From NCBI GenBank assembly GCA_009829735.1, contig CM020620.1, positions 13,637,420-13,701,419 of the forward strand: a stretch of 64,000 nucleotides of DNA, given 5' to 3'. The stretch comes from Pyropia yezoensis. Taxonomy: Eukaryota; Rhodophyta; Bangiophyceae; Bangiales; Bangiaceae. The first letter of the stretch is position 1, and each line of letters starts with the position of its first letter. The notes under the pieces were generated by a model. The model saw nothing but the letters and a program-made list of their open reading frames with translations. It was not told where the DNA came from and ran no database searches. Below, piece after piece: positions 42,585 through 53,640 of the stretch. The position numbers were made by a program, and so were the translations under genes.

Positions 42585-44985
42585 TCAAAGGTACAGGTCA
42601 TCTTCGTCTTCGTCCTCCTCCAGCTCCTTCACGTCCCCAATTAGGGTCCCAAACTCATCGTCGTCGTCAGGCACATTACCAAAGCCGTCATCGTCCTGAG
42701 GGTCCTCTGACCAGACAGGGAGAGTGTAGGAGAAACGTAAAGGGCCGCCCGCTTCGGCCCTTTACCCTTGCTGCTGCGCTGTGTAGCAAACTGCAGCTGC
42801 CTCGTGACCTGCGCCCGACGGCCGACCGAGAGCAAGGCAGCCGCCGAGCGACCGCCCGTCACGGCCGTCGTGATGGACATGGCGCCGGAAGCAGACATGT
42901 GGGGCGCCGGCGTGGCCACAGCCCGCTCAGCGGGCGCCGCCGATCGGCGTAAAGTCTGCGGTCCAGCCGTGGCCGCAGATGCAGCCGCCGCCGCCGCTAG
43001 AGGCCCCCCCCCCAGTCCGTGCCGCACCGGTGGTGCGGGCGCCGGTGCCGGGCGACGCGGTTGTGCGGGTGGGGGTAGGACACGCGGTTGCGCGGCCGGG
43101 CGCGGCGCGACGGGCGGCCACGAAAAGTCGACAACGGGCGGTAGGGGAGGCGAACCCGGCGGATGGCTGCCGTCAGGGAGCGGCCAGGGGAGAAGCGCAG
43201 CAGGGGGGGCCGTGGGTGGGGAGTACTGGCGGCGGCCACATCCCCGGCGGCCGCTGAAAAGCGGCCACCTGGAGCACTTGAACCCGCAGCGGCCCCGACG
43301 ACGGACGCCACCGCGGCCTGCCCAGCAGCCGCGGCCACTGCAGTCGTCGAGGCCGCTGGGGCGGCCGCCCCCCCCCCGCCCCCCCCCCCCCGCACGCCCC
43401 CTCCCCTATCCGCCCCCCCTGCACCGGCGGCCGCCCCTGCGGCCGCCCCAGCGCTCAGCACATCTGCTCCTTCTGCTTCATGCACTTCCCGGGCAGCAGC
43501 TCCCGCAGAAGGGCCCGATGGAGCGGGCCCCGTCCCACTAGCCCCGCCGCTGTTGGCGGCCGCGCCCGTGGCGGCCGACCGTTGTTGCGCAGCCAAGTGG
43601 GCCGCGATCAGTTCGTCGGCCCGTCTGGCCAGAAAGTCACGAAAGCGTGGCTCGTCCCGAATTGCGGGTGCCGACAAAGTCGCGACGATGTTGCGGTCAC
43701 GGGCCGCCTCCGCAAGCACGTTCAGCGCCTTCGTGTTTGCCTCGCCCTCCTGCTTAAACGCCTTGTCGCGGGCTGCCTGCGCGAGCTCCGCCAGCGTTGA
43801 CTGCGTTCCCAGCGGGCGGTCCGCAAAGGTAGCCGGTCGCTGGCGCTTGCCAGCCGCCAGGCCGTCCGCTCGCGTCCCCTCCTGGTCGCCGCCGCCATCA
43901 GTCGTGGCCGCGTCCGTCGCGGCCGCGTCCGCTGCGGCCGCATCACGCGCGCTGAGGTCGTCGCCCACGCTCGCCACGGCGTTCGCTGCACCCACCGCCG
44001 CGCCAGCAGGGCGGCGGCCGCGGCGGCGTGCCGCCATGGCCTCCATTGCAGCGGCGCCGCTATACTTGTCGGAAATCTTCAATACGCGCCAGCAGTCAAT
44101 CCAGTAGTCCGCCCTCGCCTCCGCGGTCTTGAGGATGGGGTGCGGCACGTACTTGCCCAGCCTGATGGCCTCGTACTCGTCGCGGTTCTCAAAAACGGCC
44201 ATCATGCCCAGCTCCATGTCGGCCTCCGACGGGTTTCCAGTGAGACTCAGGCCCTCCACGTGCACGCGCGCGCACACGAGGCGCATCACCTTCTCGTTCA
44301 GCTTCTTGTAGTACCTCTGCACGCCGGTGGCCTCCCGCAGCACCCGCGCAGGGAGGCCCTCCATCGGCATCTCGACGTCGACGCGATCCATCCGCGCCTG
44401 GAAGTTGGCCGTCACGACAGCAAAAAACTCCTTGCTGTTCTGGTCCGTACCTACCACGGCATCCTCAGACGTCTCGAGCCACGCAGCGCTCAGCTGTACT
44501 CGCTCGACAGCGGAGTACGGGACCCCGTTGGTGTGGACGCGAGGTCCCACTCCATCTCGAGAGCCCGCCTCGCCGCGTCCACGGCCGCGTCCTCGGCCGC
44601 GCAGAGGGCCGCTTCGCCCGGCACGGCCGCGTCGCCCTGCGCCAGGATTGGTGCGCGCGCCGGCGGCTGCTGCTGCGGCCTCTGCTGAGGGATCCCCATC
44701 GCCGTCGGTGAGGCCGTCGTCGGCCCCGACGTCAAGGCGGCCTCCACTTCGCGGGGGCCGCCGCCCGCCTCGCGCACCTCCATGGGCGCCGCGTCCGCGG
44801 GGGGCTCTAGCCGCGCGGCCGCGAGCCGGGCCGCGCGGGGGGACGGTGTAATCTGTGCTGCTGCTGCCGGGGCTGGCGGCGCCGCTGCCGTCGCTGGCGT
44901 AGCCAAAGGAGCGGCCGCTGGGGCTGCCACCAAGGGAGCTGCGGCCGCTCGGCCCCCCTCCCCGATTGGATGGGGGGGAGAACAT
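42585..44985 (-). CDS. Harbinger ORF1 (trihelix), piece C copy
   Basis: From ATG 44985 the frame enters the trihelix domain without interruption (AAWLETSEDAVVGTDQNS at about 44470), so this copy supports the start codon. Single-base losses at about 43218 (C-run) and 42712 break the C-terminal part relative to 18763-21164, whose end is intact. Combining the two copies gives one undamaged gene. Confidence 0.8.
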
Positions 44986-45528
44986 GGCCGTGTGGTCTGC
45001 GACGGCGTCCCCACAGGTCGTCCCGCTGCTGCTGCCACCCCGCGTCTGTCCGACCCCGAGGGAGCGGTGGGAACTGGATGGGACGACGGGTGCGCGTTGC
45101 CCGTCCCCTCAGCGCGTGGCGTCCCAGTTGCGGGCAGCGGCCAGCTGCTCGAGGATGGCCGCTGTGGTGGGCCGGTGTCTCTCGGCCTCCCCCCCGTGCG
45201 ACCGCTGGGCGCCCCCCTGATGCAGCCCGGTGCTTGACGCACCGCCAAGGTGGATGGCCGATCCCTCCTTTCCCCGCTGCGACTCCTTTGCTCCTGCAGG
45301 GGACCGGGAAGACCTCGGCTGCTTGTCGCCCGTCCCGGAAGACGACCGCTGATTGCGCACAGGGGCGCCCGGGGGCTCGCCCGGTTGACTCGGCGGCACT
45401 TGGAGGCCGCAAATGCGCGGCCTCGCCCTTGGGCAGTCGTTCCCAGCCGGCCGACCCTCGCCGCCGACACCCGCTGCCCGGCTGCCCCGCCCCGGCGGGC
45501 TCGGCGGCCTCTGCTGAGGTGACGGCCG

Positions 45529-45561
<33 letters not shown>

Positions 45562-45689
45562 ATTGCTCTCGCCCTCCCCCGCTGGGCCGCCGCCAAACGG
45601 CGGCTGCGCCTGCCCGCGAGGGAAGGTCAGTCCTGTCGGCCCACCCTCGCGACCGCCGGTTGACGGCCTCTCCCAACCAGGAGGGTTCT

Positions 45690-47007
45690 GCGGCCGCGGC
45701 AGCTAGTTCACCCACGCCTGCGTGCGAGCCAGTGGGTTGACAAGCGGTCGGACCAGGCCGACGCTGCTGTCCGGCGGTGCTCCTGCAGGGCCGTCCAACG
45801 GCGGCCCCGCCCGCTGCGGCGGGCTCGTCGGCCGCTGCTGCGCGAGGCCGCTGGGCTCCACCGGGGGGCCACCAAACGACGGCCCCTTCCACCCGCGACG
45901 GTTCTGCGGCTCCTGCCGCTGCTCCTGCTTCGGGTTGTGTCCACTGGGGTCCACCGGGCGGTCGCCAAACAGCTGGCCCCGCCACCCACAAGGGCTCTGC
46001 GGACGAGGCCGCTGCGCTTGGTTGTTGTACTCGTTCGGCCTCGCAGGATGGCCGCCCAGCCGCAGCCCTCCCCACCAACGCGGGCTCAGTGTCCGCAGCT
46101 GGGCTTGGTTGTTGCCCCCACGCGGCCCCCCCCCCGCACGCTGGCTGGGCGGCTGCGGGTGCAGGTGGTGGTTGCCCCAACTCGGCCCCCCCCACCCACG
46201 CGGGCTCGGCGGCCGCGGCTGGACTTGGTTGTCGCCCCCGCTTGGCCCCGCCCACCCGCGCGGACTCGGCGGCCGCGGCTGGACTTGGTTGTCGCCCCCG
46301 CTTGGCCCTGCCCACCCGCACGGGCTCGGCGGCCGCGGCTGGACTTGGTCGTTGCCCCCGCTTGGCCCCCCCCACCCACGCGGGCTCACCGGCCGCAGCT
46401 GGGCTTGGTCGTTGCCGCCCCTTGGCCCCGCCCATCCGCGCGGGCTCGGCGGCCGCGGCTGGACTTGGTCGCTGCCCCCGCTTGGCCCCGCCCACCCGCG
46501 CGGGCTCGGCGGCCGCGGCTGGACTTGGTCGTTGCCCCCGCTTGGCCCCCCCCACCCACGCGGGCTCACCGGCCGCAGCTGGGCTTGGTCGTTGCCGCCC
46601 CTTGGCCCCGCCCACCCGCGCGGGCTCAGCGGCCGCAGCTGGGCTTGGTCGTTGCCCCCGCTTGGCCCCCGCCCCCACCCGCGCGGGCTTAGCGGCCGCC
46701 GCTGGGCTTGGTCGTTGCCCCGGCTCGGCCCCGCCTACCCGCGCGGGCTCGGCGGCCGCGGCTGGGCTTGGTCGTTGCCCCCTCTTGGCCCCCGCCCCCA
46801 CCCGCGCGGGCTTAGCGGCCGCAGCTGGGCTTGGTCGTTGCCCCGGCTCGGCCCCGCCTACCCGCGCGGGCTCGGCGGCCGCGGCTGGGCTTGGTCGTTG
46901 CCCCCGCTTGGCCCCCCCCACCCAGGCGGGCTCAGCGGCCGCCGCTTGGCTTGGTCGTTGCCCCGGCTCGGCCCCGCCCACCCACGCGGGCTCGGCGGCC
47001 GCTGGTC
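45690..47007 (-). repeat. 60-bp minisatellite, piece C copy
   Basis: Mirror of 16749-18050 with the same number of units. It continues past 47007 into degenerate units to about 47100, and then two longer diverged repeats (about 47110-47230 and 47270-47390). The latter encode paired Cys-rich stretches in one frame (RRLCARC...CHWTCGCPW; RRLCWQC...CRWTCRCPW) and paired VPLDVRLPVGG/VPLDLPLSVGS stretches in another. I cannot decide whether a real protein runs through this array. Confidence 0.75.
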
Positions 47008-47392
47008 GTGTCCGGCGTAGCCGGCCGCCCCGGCCGGGCCACCGCAACGCGGCGGCCCCGTCCACCGACGTGGGCTTGGCGGCCGCTCCCAGTCCAGGTT
47101 CTGCGGCTGCGGCTGTGCTGCCCACGGACAGCGGCAGGTCCAGCGGCACAGACCGTGCTGTGGCCCCGCGCGGTCCGCCAGGCGACACTGCCAGCACAGC
47201 CGCCGAAAGCCTCGGCGCCGTTGCGTTCTCGTCGGCTCCGTTACGCACCCCCACCACCGGTTCACTGGCTCTCCTGGCGGAGGCCGAGCCGCCCACGGGC
47301 AGCCGCACGTCCAGTGGCACAAAGCAAACTCGGGCCCCGTGATTTGGGCACGCCGACAACGTGCACAAAGCCGCCGACAGCCGCGACGCCGC

Positions 47393-49859
47393 TGGTCCTT
47401 GCTTATCTTCCGTGGGGGCGGCCCGCCTCCCGGTGGCGGCCGCCCCCCCCCCCCCTTCCCTCCCCCCCCAGCGCCTCGTCCACCCCAACTCGCCCCAGAA
47501 CGGCGCTGATCCCCGCCCCGGTTGGCGTGGCTGACGCACATTGCGGTCGCTCGAGGGAAAAGGCGGTACGGGAGAGGACAGGCAGCCCAACAGAAAGGGG
47601 AAAGGGGTGTCGCGGGGGCCGACTTGCGGCCCGCAATCACGCCCACAACCGCGAGCGCAAACAGCTTGAAGTATGCAAAAGCGTGCCCCGTCGTGCCAGC
47701 CGTTCATGGCCACCACACGCGGGGCTGGATACACCGCGACGGGGCCGATAGTGATATCCGACCCCCCCGCCCCGCCTGTAGCAAACGCCCCCCCCCCCGC
47801 CAGCAGCAGCAAGTGCCCCCCAACAGCAGCAAGCGCTCCCCGGCAGCAGCAAACGCCCCCCTCCCCCCACCAACAGCAAACGCCTCTCCACTACCCCCCC
47901 CCCGACGTGCCCGTCACGACACCAGCTGCGAAATCCTTGCGGCCGCGACACTTGCCGGGGGGGAGGAAGCCGCCCCCTCCGGCGCGGCCGCAAACAGCGG
48001 GGGGGACACCAAGAGCACCACGGGGATGCGCCTCCACCGATGAGGACAACACAACGGGGGATGGCGGCCAGCCACGTGAACAATGTGGCCGCCCTGGGGG
48101 ACCAGCCGCATCAACCGTGCGGCCGCGAGGAGAACCAGGCGGGGCGACACTCCCGCAGCGCCGCGGCAAACAGCGTGGGGACGGCCAACGGGGGGGGGGG
48201 CCCAACCCGCGGCCGCCACGCGGCCGCCAAGGGGGGGGCGACCGTCGCCCACGAGCGTGACACTCCCCCAGAGGAGGGACGCCACCACCAAAAAATCCGG
48301 GCAAGGCGCCTCTGCCCATGCGGCCCGACAAGGGGGATGGCGGCCAGCCACGTAGACAATGTGGCCGCCTGAAGGACCAGCCGCATCAACCGTGCGGCCG
48401 GGAGACAACCCAGGCGGGGTGACGCTCCCCCTCCGCCGTCACAAGCACTTACGAGACGCCCCTGGCACCGGGGGGGGGTGTCTCCCAAGCGCGGCGGCGA
48501 CGATCCTCTGGGGCCGAAAAAACAGGGTGGGGGGGGCCGCAACATAGGGTGTGGGGGGGGAGGCGCGACGACCCCTGGCCGTGCCGGACCCGCCAAGGAG
48601 GAGGGGCAAGGGGGGAAGGGCGGCGACCTGTGTTCCGAAGGAGACCCGTCGACGCACGGACGGGGGCCGATCGGCAGGGGTGCGGGGTCGGCGACGACCC
48701 GCGGCGACAGCGCGGCCGCAGAGCGTCAGAGGGAACATCACCCATGACGGGAGAGACCCGCGGCCGTCGAGCGGCCGCGGGCCATCCTTGCGATGTACGG
48801 GGCGGCGAGGGGGGGAGGAGCCCGCGGCCGTCAGGCAGCCGCAAAGCATTGTGGAGGCCCGTCTCGGGGGGGCCCGCTCTGGGGTGAGCCACCTGGGGGG
48901 GCTAGAGGCGGCCACTTGGTAGTGGGCCCGCCAAAGGAGAGGGCAACCACGAGGCGCCCCAAAATTTGCCAAGACCATCATGGTCATGGTGTCTGTGGAG
49001 GCGCCACGCTGGGCCACGCGGGGATAGTTGGGGGGGGGGGGGGGATCGCGGCGGACCCCGCGTGGCGGCCCCACAAGCACCCTTGCTGGCACGACGGGGG
49101 GTGCTGGCAGGTGATAGCAGGTGATAGCACAGGGAGGGGCCAGGGCCAGAACAGTCAAAGTCGGAGGGGTGGAGGGGGGTCGAGGGGGGGTTGGGGCGTC
49201 ACTGGTCCCAGCCTCGCGCGGGACGGCCGACACCGACCGGGAGAGGAGCTGCTGTCCACACACCTGGGGAACTTGCGCTGGCAGGGGGGGATGTCCCTTT
49301 GATTTGGTGCGCGCTGAGCCTCGACACGCACTTTCCTCCCTCGAAGGGGTGGGGGAGTGCCGTTGGGGGCGCACGTGTGGTGGCTGTGTGACAAACCAAT
49401 GGGGAACGCAATTGGGCCGGAAGGGGCGAGGGGGGGCGGAAGAGCACGAGGGGGGGGCGGGGGGGGTCGGGGGGGGTGCGACGCGGAGAGCGGGGTGGGA
49501 GGAAGGGCGCAAGGGAGGCGTAGAAGCACGCGCGGGAAAAATTCGAGGCCGAATACCGCGGGAGGCCGCGCCGGAGGAGCCGCCGAGGGCCGGGGAAGGG
49601 CGCTCTGGAAGAAATCGAGAAACAAAAACTTGGGCGACATCCACTGCAAGCGCGCCGTCGGAGGCGCGGGCCGCACCGCCAAGGCGGCGTCCGGGTGTAC
49701 GCGACGCAGGGAAACGACGTGCGCGCGGTTGACAGTCCCGCCGGACGTCCCAGAACGACTGAGAGCCACAGAGACAAGGCCGACTCGAGTCGGCCCGCCC
49801 CGACGGGAGACAGTCATTTGGCATGCGTTGCTGTGACCGGTCGTCCGTCCCAAGAAGTG
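47393..49859. other. Repeat-rich GC-rich region without a supported gene
   Basis: It contains CAGCAGCAA-type microsatellite at 47800-47880 and two direct copies of a roughly 70-bp segment (GGGGGATGGCGGCCAGCCACG ... CATCAACCGTGCGGCC) at 48057-48125 and 48333-48401. There are many G- and C-runs. Long frames exist on both strands (for example 48439-49956, minus), but they read as Pro/Arg/Ala low-complexity sequence with no family features. Confidence 0.5.
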
Positions 49860-50446
49860 CGACGAACATAGCAAGATCATTGGCTGTCATCACGCAACGA
49901 CCACAAAAATATGCGAAACCGCCATACTTGCGCATGTAGACGCGTGAATGTCGCATATGGCACGCGTTTATGCCTCAAATTACTCGTGTACGTGGCACCC
50001 TATTTCGTCTTCCATGCCCAATGCATCCCCATTCCTGCCAAAGGAGGGCAACATTTTTCCACAATGACTCTCTTTGCGCTGCGTGTCTCGCTACTTTGCC
50101 GATACGAGGAACCATCCGGACGGTCTTTCCACGTCCCGGGCAGTCCAGCAGGGGGGCTAGTGCATGTTATCGCGTATTGTATGAACGCGTGCGAACTCGG
50201 ACAATACATTCAGCGAACAAAGGAATTCCGTAACCACATCCGAATCGCTGTCCGAGAGACCCCTCGGTCGTGTGTCAGGTATGCTGTAGTCCATGAAGAC
50301 CATGTAGCCCCCGTCCCGCAACAACTCCTTTATGATTCTGAAGAGCGCTTGTTCTCAGCCAGTCAGAGGCGCCCACGTTGCGTTTAAAATATATATAGCG
50401 GCAAGATGGTATACGAGATGGTCGGGACCCGTGGAAACACTCTTAC
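49860..50446 (-). mobile_element. AT-richer MITE-like copy related to 25640-25800
   Basis: The last 150 bp (about 50295-50446) match the reverse complement of 25640-25790: CCATGTAGCCCCCGTCCCGC, CTCAGCCAGTCAGAGGCGCC, TATACGAGATGGTCGGGACC and the end GTGGAAACACTC followed by TTA. The composition is clearly less GC-rich than the neighbours. The left end was not found. Confidence 0.5.
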
Positions 50447-50953
50447 CAGCTGAAGGTCCCGGCGCTAAAGGCTCGGTAAGGGAATCCTGATGCCACGATA
50501 CCGAGAAAATACCAACATCTGTAACGAGATCTGTACCTGCTGAAAGTCTCTATTCAAAAGAAAGACAACTCTTGCAGCATCCGCTCGGGGGTGCCGGCCA
50601 GAGCCGGCGGCCACTCGACGCCTGCCCCGCCGTGGCGCGGCGCCAGACGCGTGTGGGAGCGGTTGGCAACGGCAGCGTGACGCGGGCGGGTGGGCGGGCG
50701 GGAGGGTGGGCGGGCGGGACGCAGTCGGGCCCTACCGGCTGCAGCCAGCTGGTTGGCGGCCGTGCGTGCCGCCCGCCCTGTCCCCCTCCTTCCCCCCCTC
50801 ACCGCTTGGCTGTCACCCTGTGGCCCACCCCGCACCGCCCGCCGTTACTCCTCGTCTCTCCACGCCGTCGCGCCGCGGCGACTCCCACCCTATCCCCCAC
50901 CCCCCGCCCCTCCTTGCCCGCTCTCCCCACTTGTTTCCCCCCCGCCGACCGCC

Positions 50954-52306
50954 ATGCCTGACACTGCTACGCCGCGGCGCCCTCCCTTGCGGGGGGCCAT
51001 TGTCAAGCGTGCGGCCACCCCCCCCCTCGCCTCCTCCCGCTCCTCCTCACCCCCCGCCGTCGAGCGCCCCTCCCTCGTAACGATTGCCGATGCGGTCGCC
51101 GCGGTCGTGGCAAGGTACCCGATAGTGCCTGCCGCCCCCCCCGTGTCCTCCGACGATGCAGCCGCCGCCTCTGGCTTGGGTGATGCGACGGGAACCGCGG
51201 CCGCCGACGCAGCCGCCGCCTCTGCCCTCACCCCCGCCGCCGCTGCCGCCGCCGCTGCTGCCGCTGCTGCCGCCACGGCCTCGTCCCACCGCCCCCCCCC
51301 CGGCGCGGATACCGGGGAGCTCAAGGCGGGCCGCAAGGCTCGCCGCTACGCCTCCATGCTACTGGCCAAGCTGATGGCCGACCCGGCCACGCCACCAATC
51401 GCGGCGGCTGCATTGGCTACCATTGCCAGCCAGCTCGATGAGCACGCCTTTGCGCGGCCGCCGCCGGTTGGGGCGCCTGGCTGGAGCCGCCAGGCGTGGC
51501 CATTTGACGTCGACGCGTTTGTGGCGGCCGTCCACGCGGCCTTCCTGCGCCTGTGGGCGCTCCCAATGGCGGACGAAGTACCGGCGGCGGCTGCGCTCAC
51601 CGCGGCCGTCAGGATCGCCAGTCAACCGTCGGCGTCGCCGGCGCCGTTGCCACTGCCGCCTCCGTCGACGCTGCCGTGGACGCTGCCAACGACGACGGCG
51701 GAGGAGCGGCGGGAGCTCCGCCGCCTCGCCGACGACTTTGACCAAGCCATGGGCCACGTCCCGTTTGTGCCTGCCCGCATCCCCCTCTGCCGCTACGTGA
51801 CGGGCGCGGGGCGACGGGCGGTGCTGGCGCGCCTCGCGCTCGACGCGGCCGAGGATCGCCTCGCCGACCGCGCCGCTGCAGCGACCGGCCCGCGCCTCGA
51901 CGCGGCCGCGCAGGCCGCGCTCGCACGCGGCGTCGCGGCGCTGTCCCCCCCGCGCATGCGCGCGCTGATCCGCCTCGTCGCCCGCGTGACGGGGCGGGAC
52001 GACCTGGCCGCTGCCGCGGACGTGACGCTGGACATTGGGTCACTCGACGACGCGGTGCTAGTGGCGATGGTGGACCACTTGGCGGGCGTGCGGCCGCTCG
52101 AAGAGGAGGTGATCCGGGTGGCGGCCCTCCGCACCGCGGTGGCGCGCAAGGAGGCCGCGGCGGCACGGGAGGAGCGGGAGCTGGCCGAGCCGATTTCGGC
52201 CAGGCTCAAGGTGCAGCGCCGGTTTCAGGCGCAGGTGCACGTGCCAGGGTGGGCGGTGGTGGCGTCGCAGCAGGGGGGGGCGGCGGTTGGGGCGGGGACG
52301 GCTTGA
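50954..52306 (+). CDS. Protein with a NET-like (extra-terminal) domain and a possible degenerate bromodomain
   Basis: 450 residues from ATG 50954, which has a good context (CCGCCATGC); an upstream in-frame extension is not needed. After a Pro/Ala-rich N-terminus a segment at about 125-215 (LLAKLMADPATPP ... FDVDAFVAAVHAAFLRLW) recalls the first and last helices of a bromodomain but lacks the PMDL and Asn-containing parts that bind acetyl-lysine. At about 330-380, PPRMRALIRLVARVTGRDDL followed by VTLDIGSLDDAVLVAMVDHL fits the NET/ET pattern of BET proteins. A charged coiled region follows. If correct, it is a nuclear chromatin adaptor without acetyl-lysine reading. Single exon. Confidence 0.5.
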   Translation: MPDTATPRRPPLRGAIVKRAATPPLASSRSSSPPAVERPSLVTIADAVAAVVARYPIVPAAPPVSSDDAAAASGLGDATGTAAADAAAASALTPAAAAAAAAAAAAATASSHRPPPGADTGELKAGRKARRYASMLLAKLMADPATPPIAAAALATIASQLDEHAFARPPPVGAPGWSRQAWPFDVDAFVAAVHAAFLRLWALPMADEVPAAAALTAAVRIASQPSASPAPLPLPPPSTLPWTLPTTTAEERRELRRLADDFDQAMGHVPFVPARIPLCRYVTGAGRRAVLARLALDAAEDRLADRAAAATGPRLDAAAQAALARGVAALSPPRMRALIRLVARVTGRDDLAAAADVTLDIGSLDDAVLVAMVDHLAGVRPLEEEVIRVAALRTAVARKEAAAAREERELAEPISARLKVQRRFQAQVHVPGWAVVASQQGGAAVGAGTA

Positions 52307-53394
52307 CCCTGATTTCCCCCTACCGCCAACCTCTGCCCGCCTCAGCTGGTTGAATGTGCGGGAGGGTGGGCGGGCGCGCTGCCACACTGTTCGATTGCCT
52401 GTTTTTTTGTTGTTTTACGATGTTTTTCCATCCATCAGAAAGAGGCTTGAACAGCTCAAATGCACCCCGTACAGGCAGTAGTCTTCATAGTGTGCTTCCT
52501 GCTTCACTCACCGACTCTGGCTGGGAGCTGGCACTGAGCAGGGGGATGGAAGAGAATCTACAGAGTCCCTACGGGCCAGGATGCGCAACAGTGCACAGGT
52601 CATGTCTTTCATCGTGCCCCCAGGCCCGTGCCTACCCACTGAAACACAAGAGAGAGCACAGGAACATGAGGTCTCCTATCCACATATCTCCACCCAGTCC
52701 TGGGCGTCGTTTGACTGAACTTTTTGGCACCAGTTGCTCATACGGACTCCGCGGAGGGTCCTGAGCTCGCCGGGGGTGGTCTGTTCTGTGAGGATCCACT
52801 TTTTTTTCATAGGCACACGCTGCGGCAGGGGGGTCCCAGCGTGTGCAAAACCCCGCCCCTGGGAGCACATCGGGATACCGGCAAAGCAGTTTTTGTGTAC
52901 CTGCAAGCTCGCAGGGACACAGAGGTTTAGTTTGGGCCATGCTACTGCCCGGTTGCTGTCCTTCTCTTGGCGATGAGGGGGGGGGCTCAAAAACTACAGT
53001 TTTTAGTTGCTTCGTCGTGAAGAAGTGCTCCACAGGGCAACATACAATCGATACCCACCGTTTTTGTTTTTTTTTACGAACAGAAGCAGGATAGGTAGAG
53101 GGAGGTATCGTGGTGCGTGGTGTTGCTGTTCGGTGCCTGGTGGTGCGGAGATCATGGGGCGGGCGACGGACATGAGCGCACTTCTGCTTCTGTATGGATG
53201 ATGGCCATACGTGGCCAATGATCAATCTTTTTCCAGAAAAAAACACATGGGCACTGAGCGCAAGGTCTGAGGAGCACAGCGGTGCGACCCACATCCCGCA
53301 GGATGCACTTCTTCATGGCCGCCGCAATGGGCGCGGTGGTCGAGTCCAAGGGGAGAGGGGAACAGGGAGGTTGCGAACCAGAGGGCGGGCGTTG
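52307..53394. other. Intergenic, lower GC, no gene seen
   Basis: T-rich runs (52400-52440, 52800, 53060) and only short overlapping frames without family features. Confidence 0.5.
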
Positions 53395-53640
53395 CTACGG
53401 CTGCCGGCGTGTGGCCTGATGGCCGTCAAAAGGAGAAGGCTGTGGAAGCTCAAGCGGGTCGTCGCCGTTCCCACCGCCGCTGCCAGCGCTGGCCCAGCGT
53501 GCCATGTATGCGTAATCCCAACAGGGGTCAGGGTACTTGATTGCTTCTTCCCCGCGTGCAGCAGCGCCCATCACCCTCACCTCGCCCACCTTCCCGACCT
53601 TTCTGCATGCTCCCAGCATCAGGGGTCGGGCAGCCGTGGC
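53395..53640 (-). CDS. Possible small gene or last exon, unrecognised
   Basis: In one minus-strand frame the composition is less biased than in the surroundings (RVMGAAARGEEAIKYPDP, WDYAYMARW) and ends at a stop at 53395. It is the only part of 53.3-54.8 kb that reads like ordinary protein. The frame is open far upstream but turns low-complexity, so an exon boundary near 53640 is possible. No family recognised. Confidence 0.2.
   Translation of the reverse strand, partial: ATAARPLMLGACRKVGKVGEVRVMGAAARGEEAIKYPDPCWDYAYMARWASAGSGGGNGDDPLELPQPSPFDGHQATRRQP

Noticed and set aside
44807..47812. 1001-codon minus-strand ORF
   Set aside because: It runs through the 60-bp array and then overlaps the N-terminal region of ORF1 in another frame. 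Its length is a by-product of GC-rich repeats, and no family features were seen, so I kept it only as a note.
48439..49956. 505-codon minus-strand ORF
   Set aside because: Pro/Arg/Ser/Ala low complexity, crosses G- and C-runs, no domain, and the upstream part overlaps the MITE-like region.
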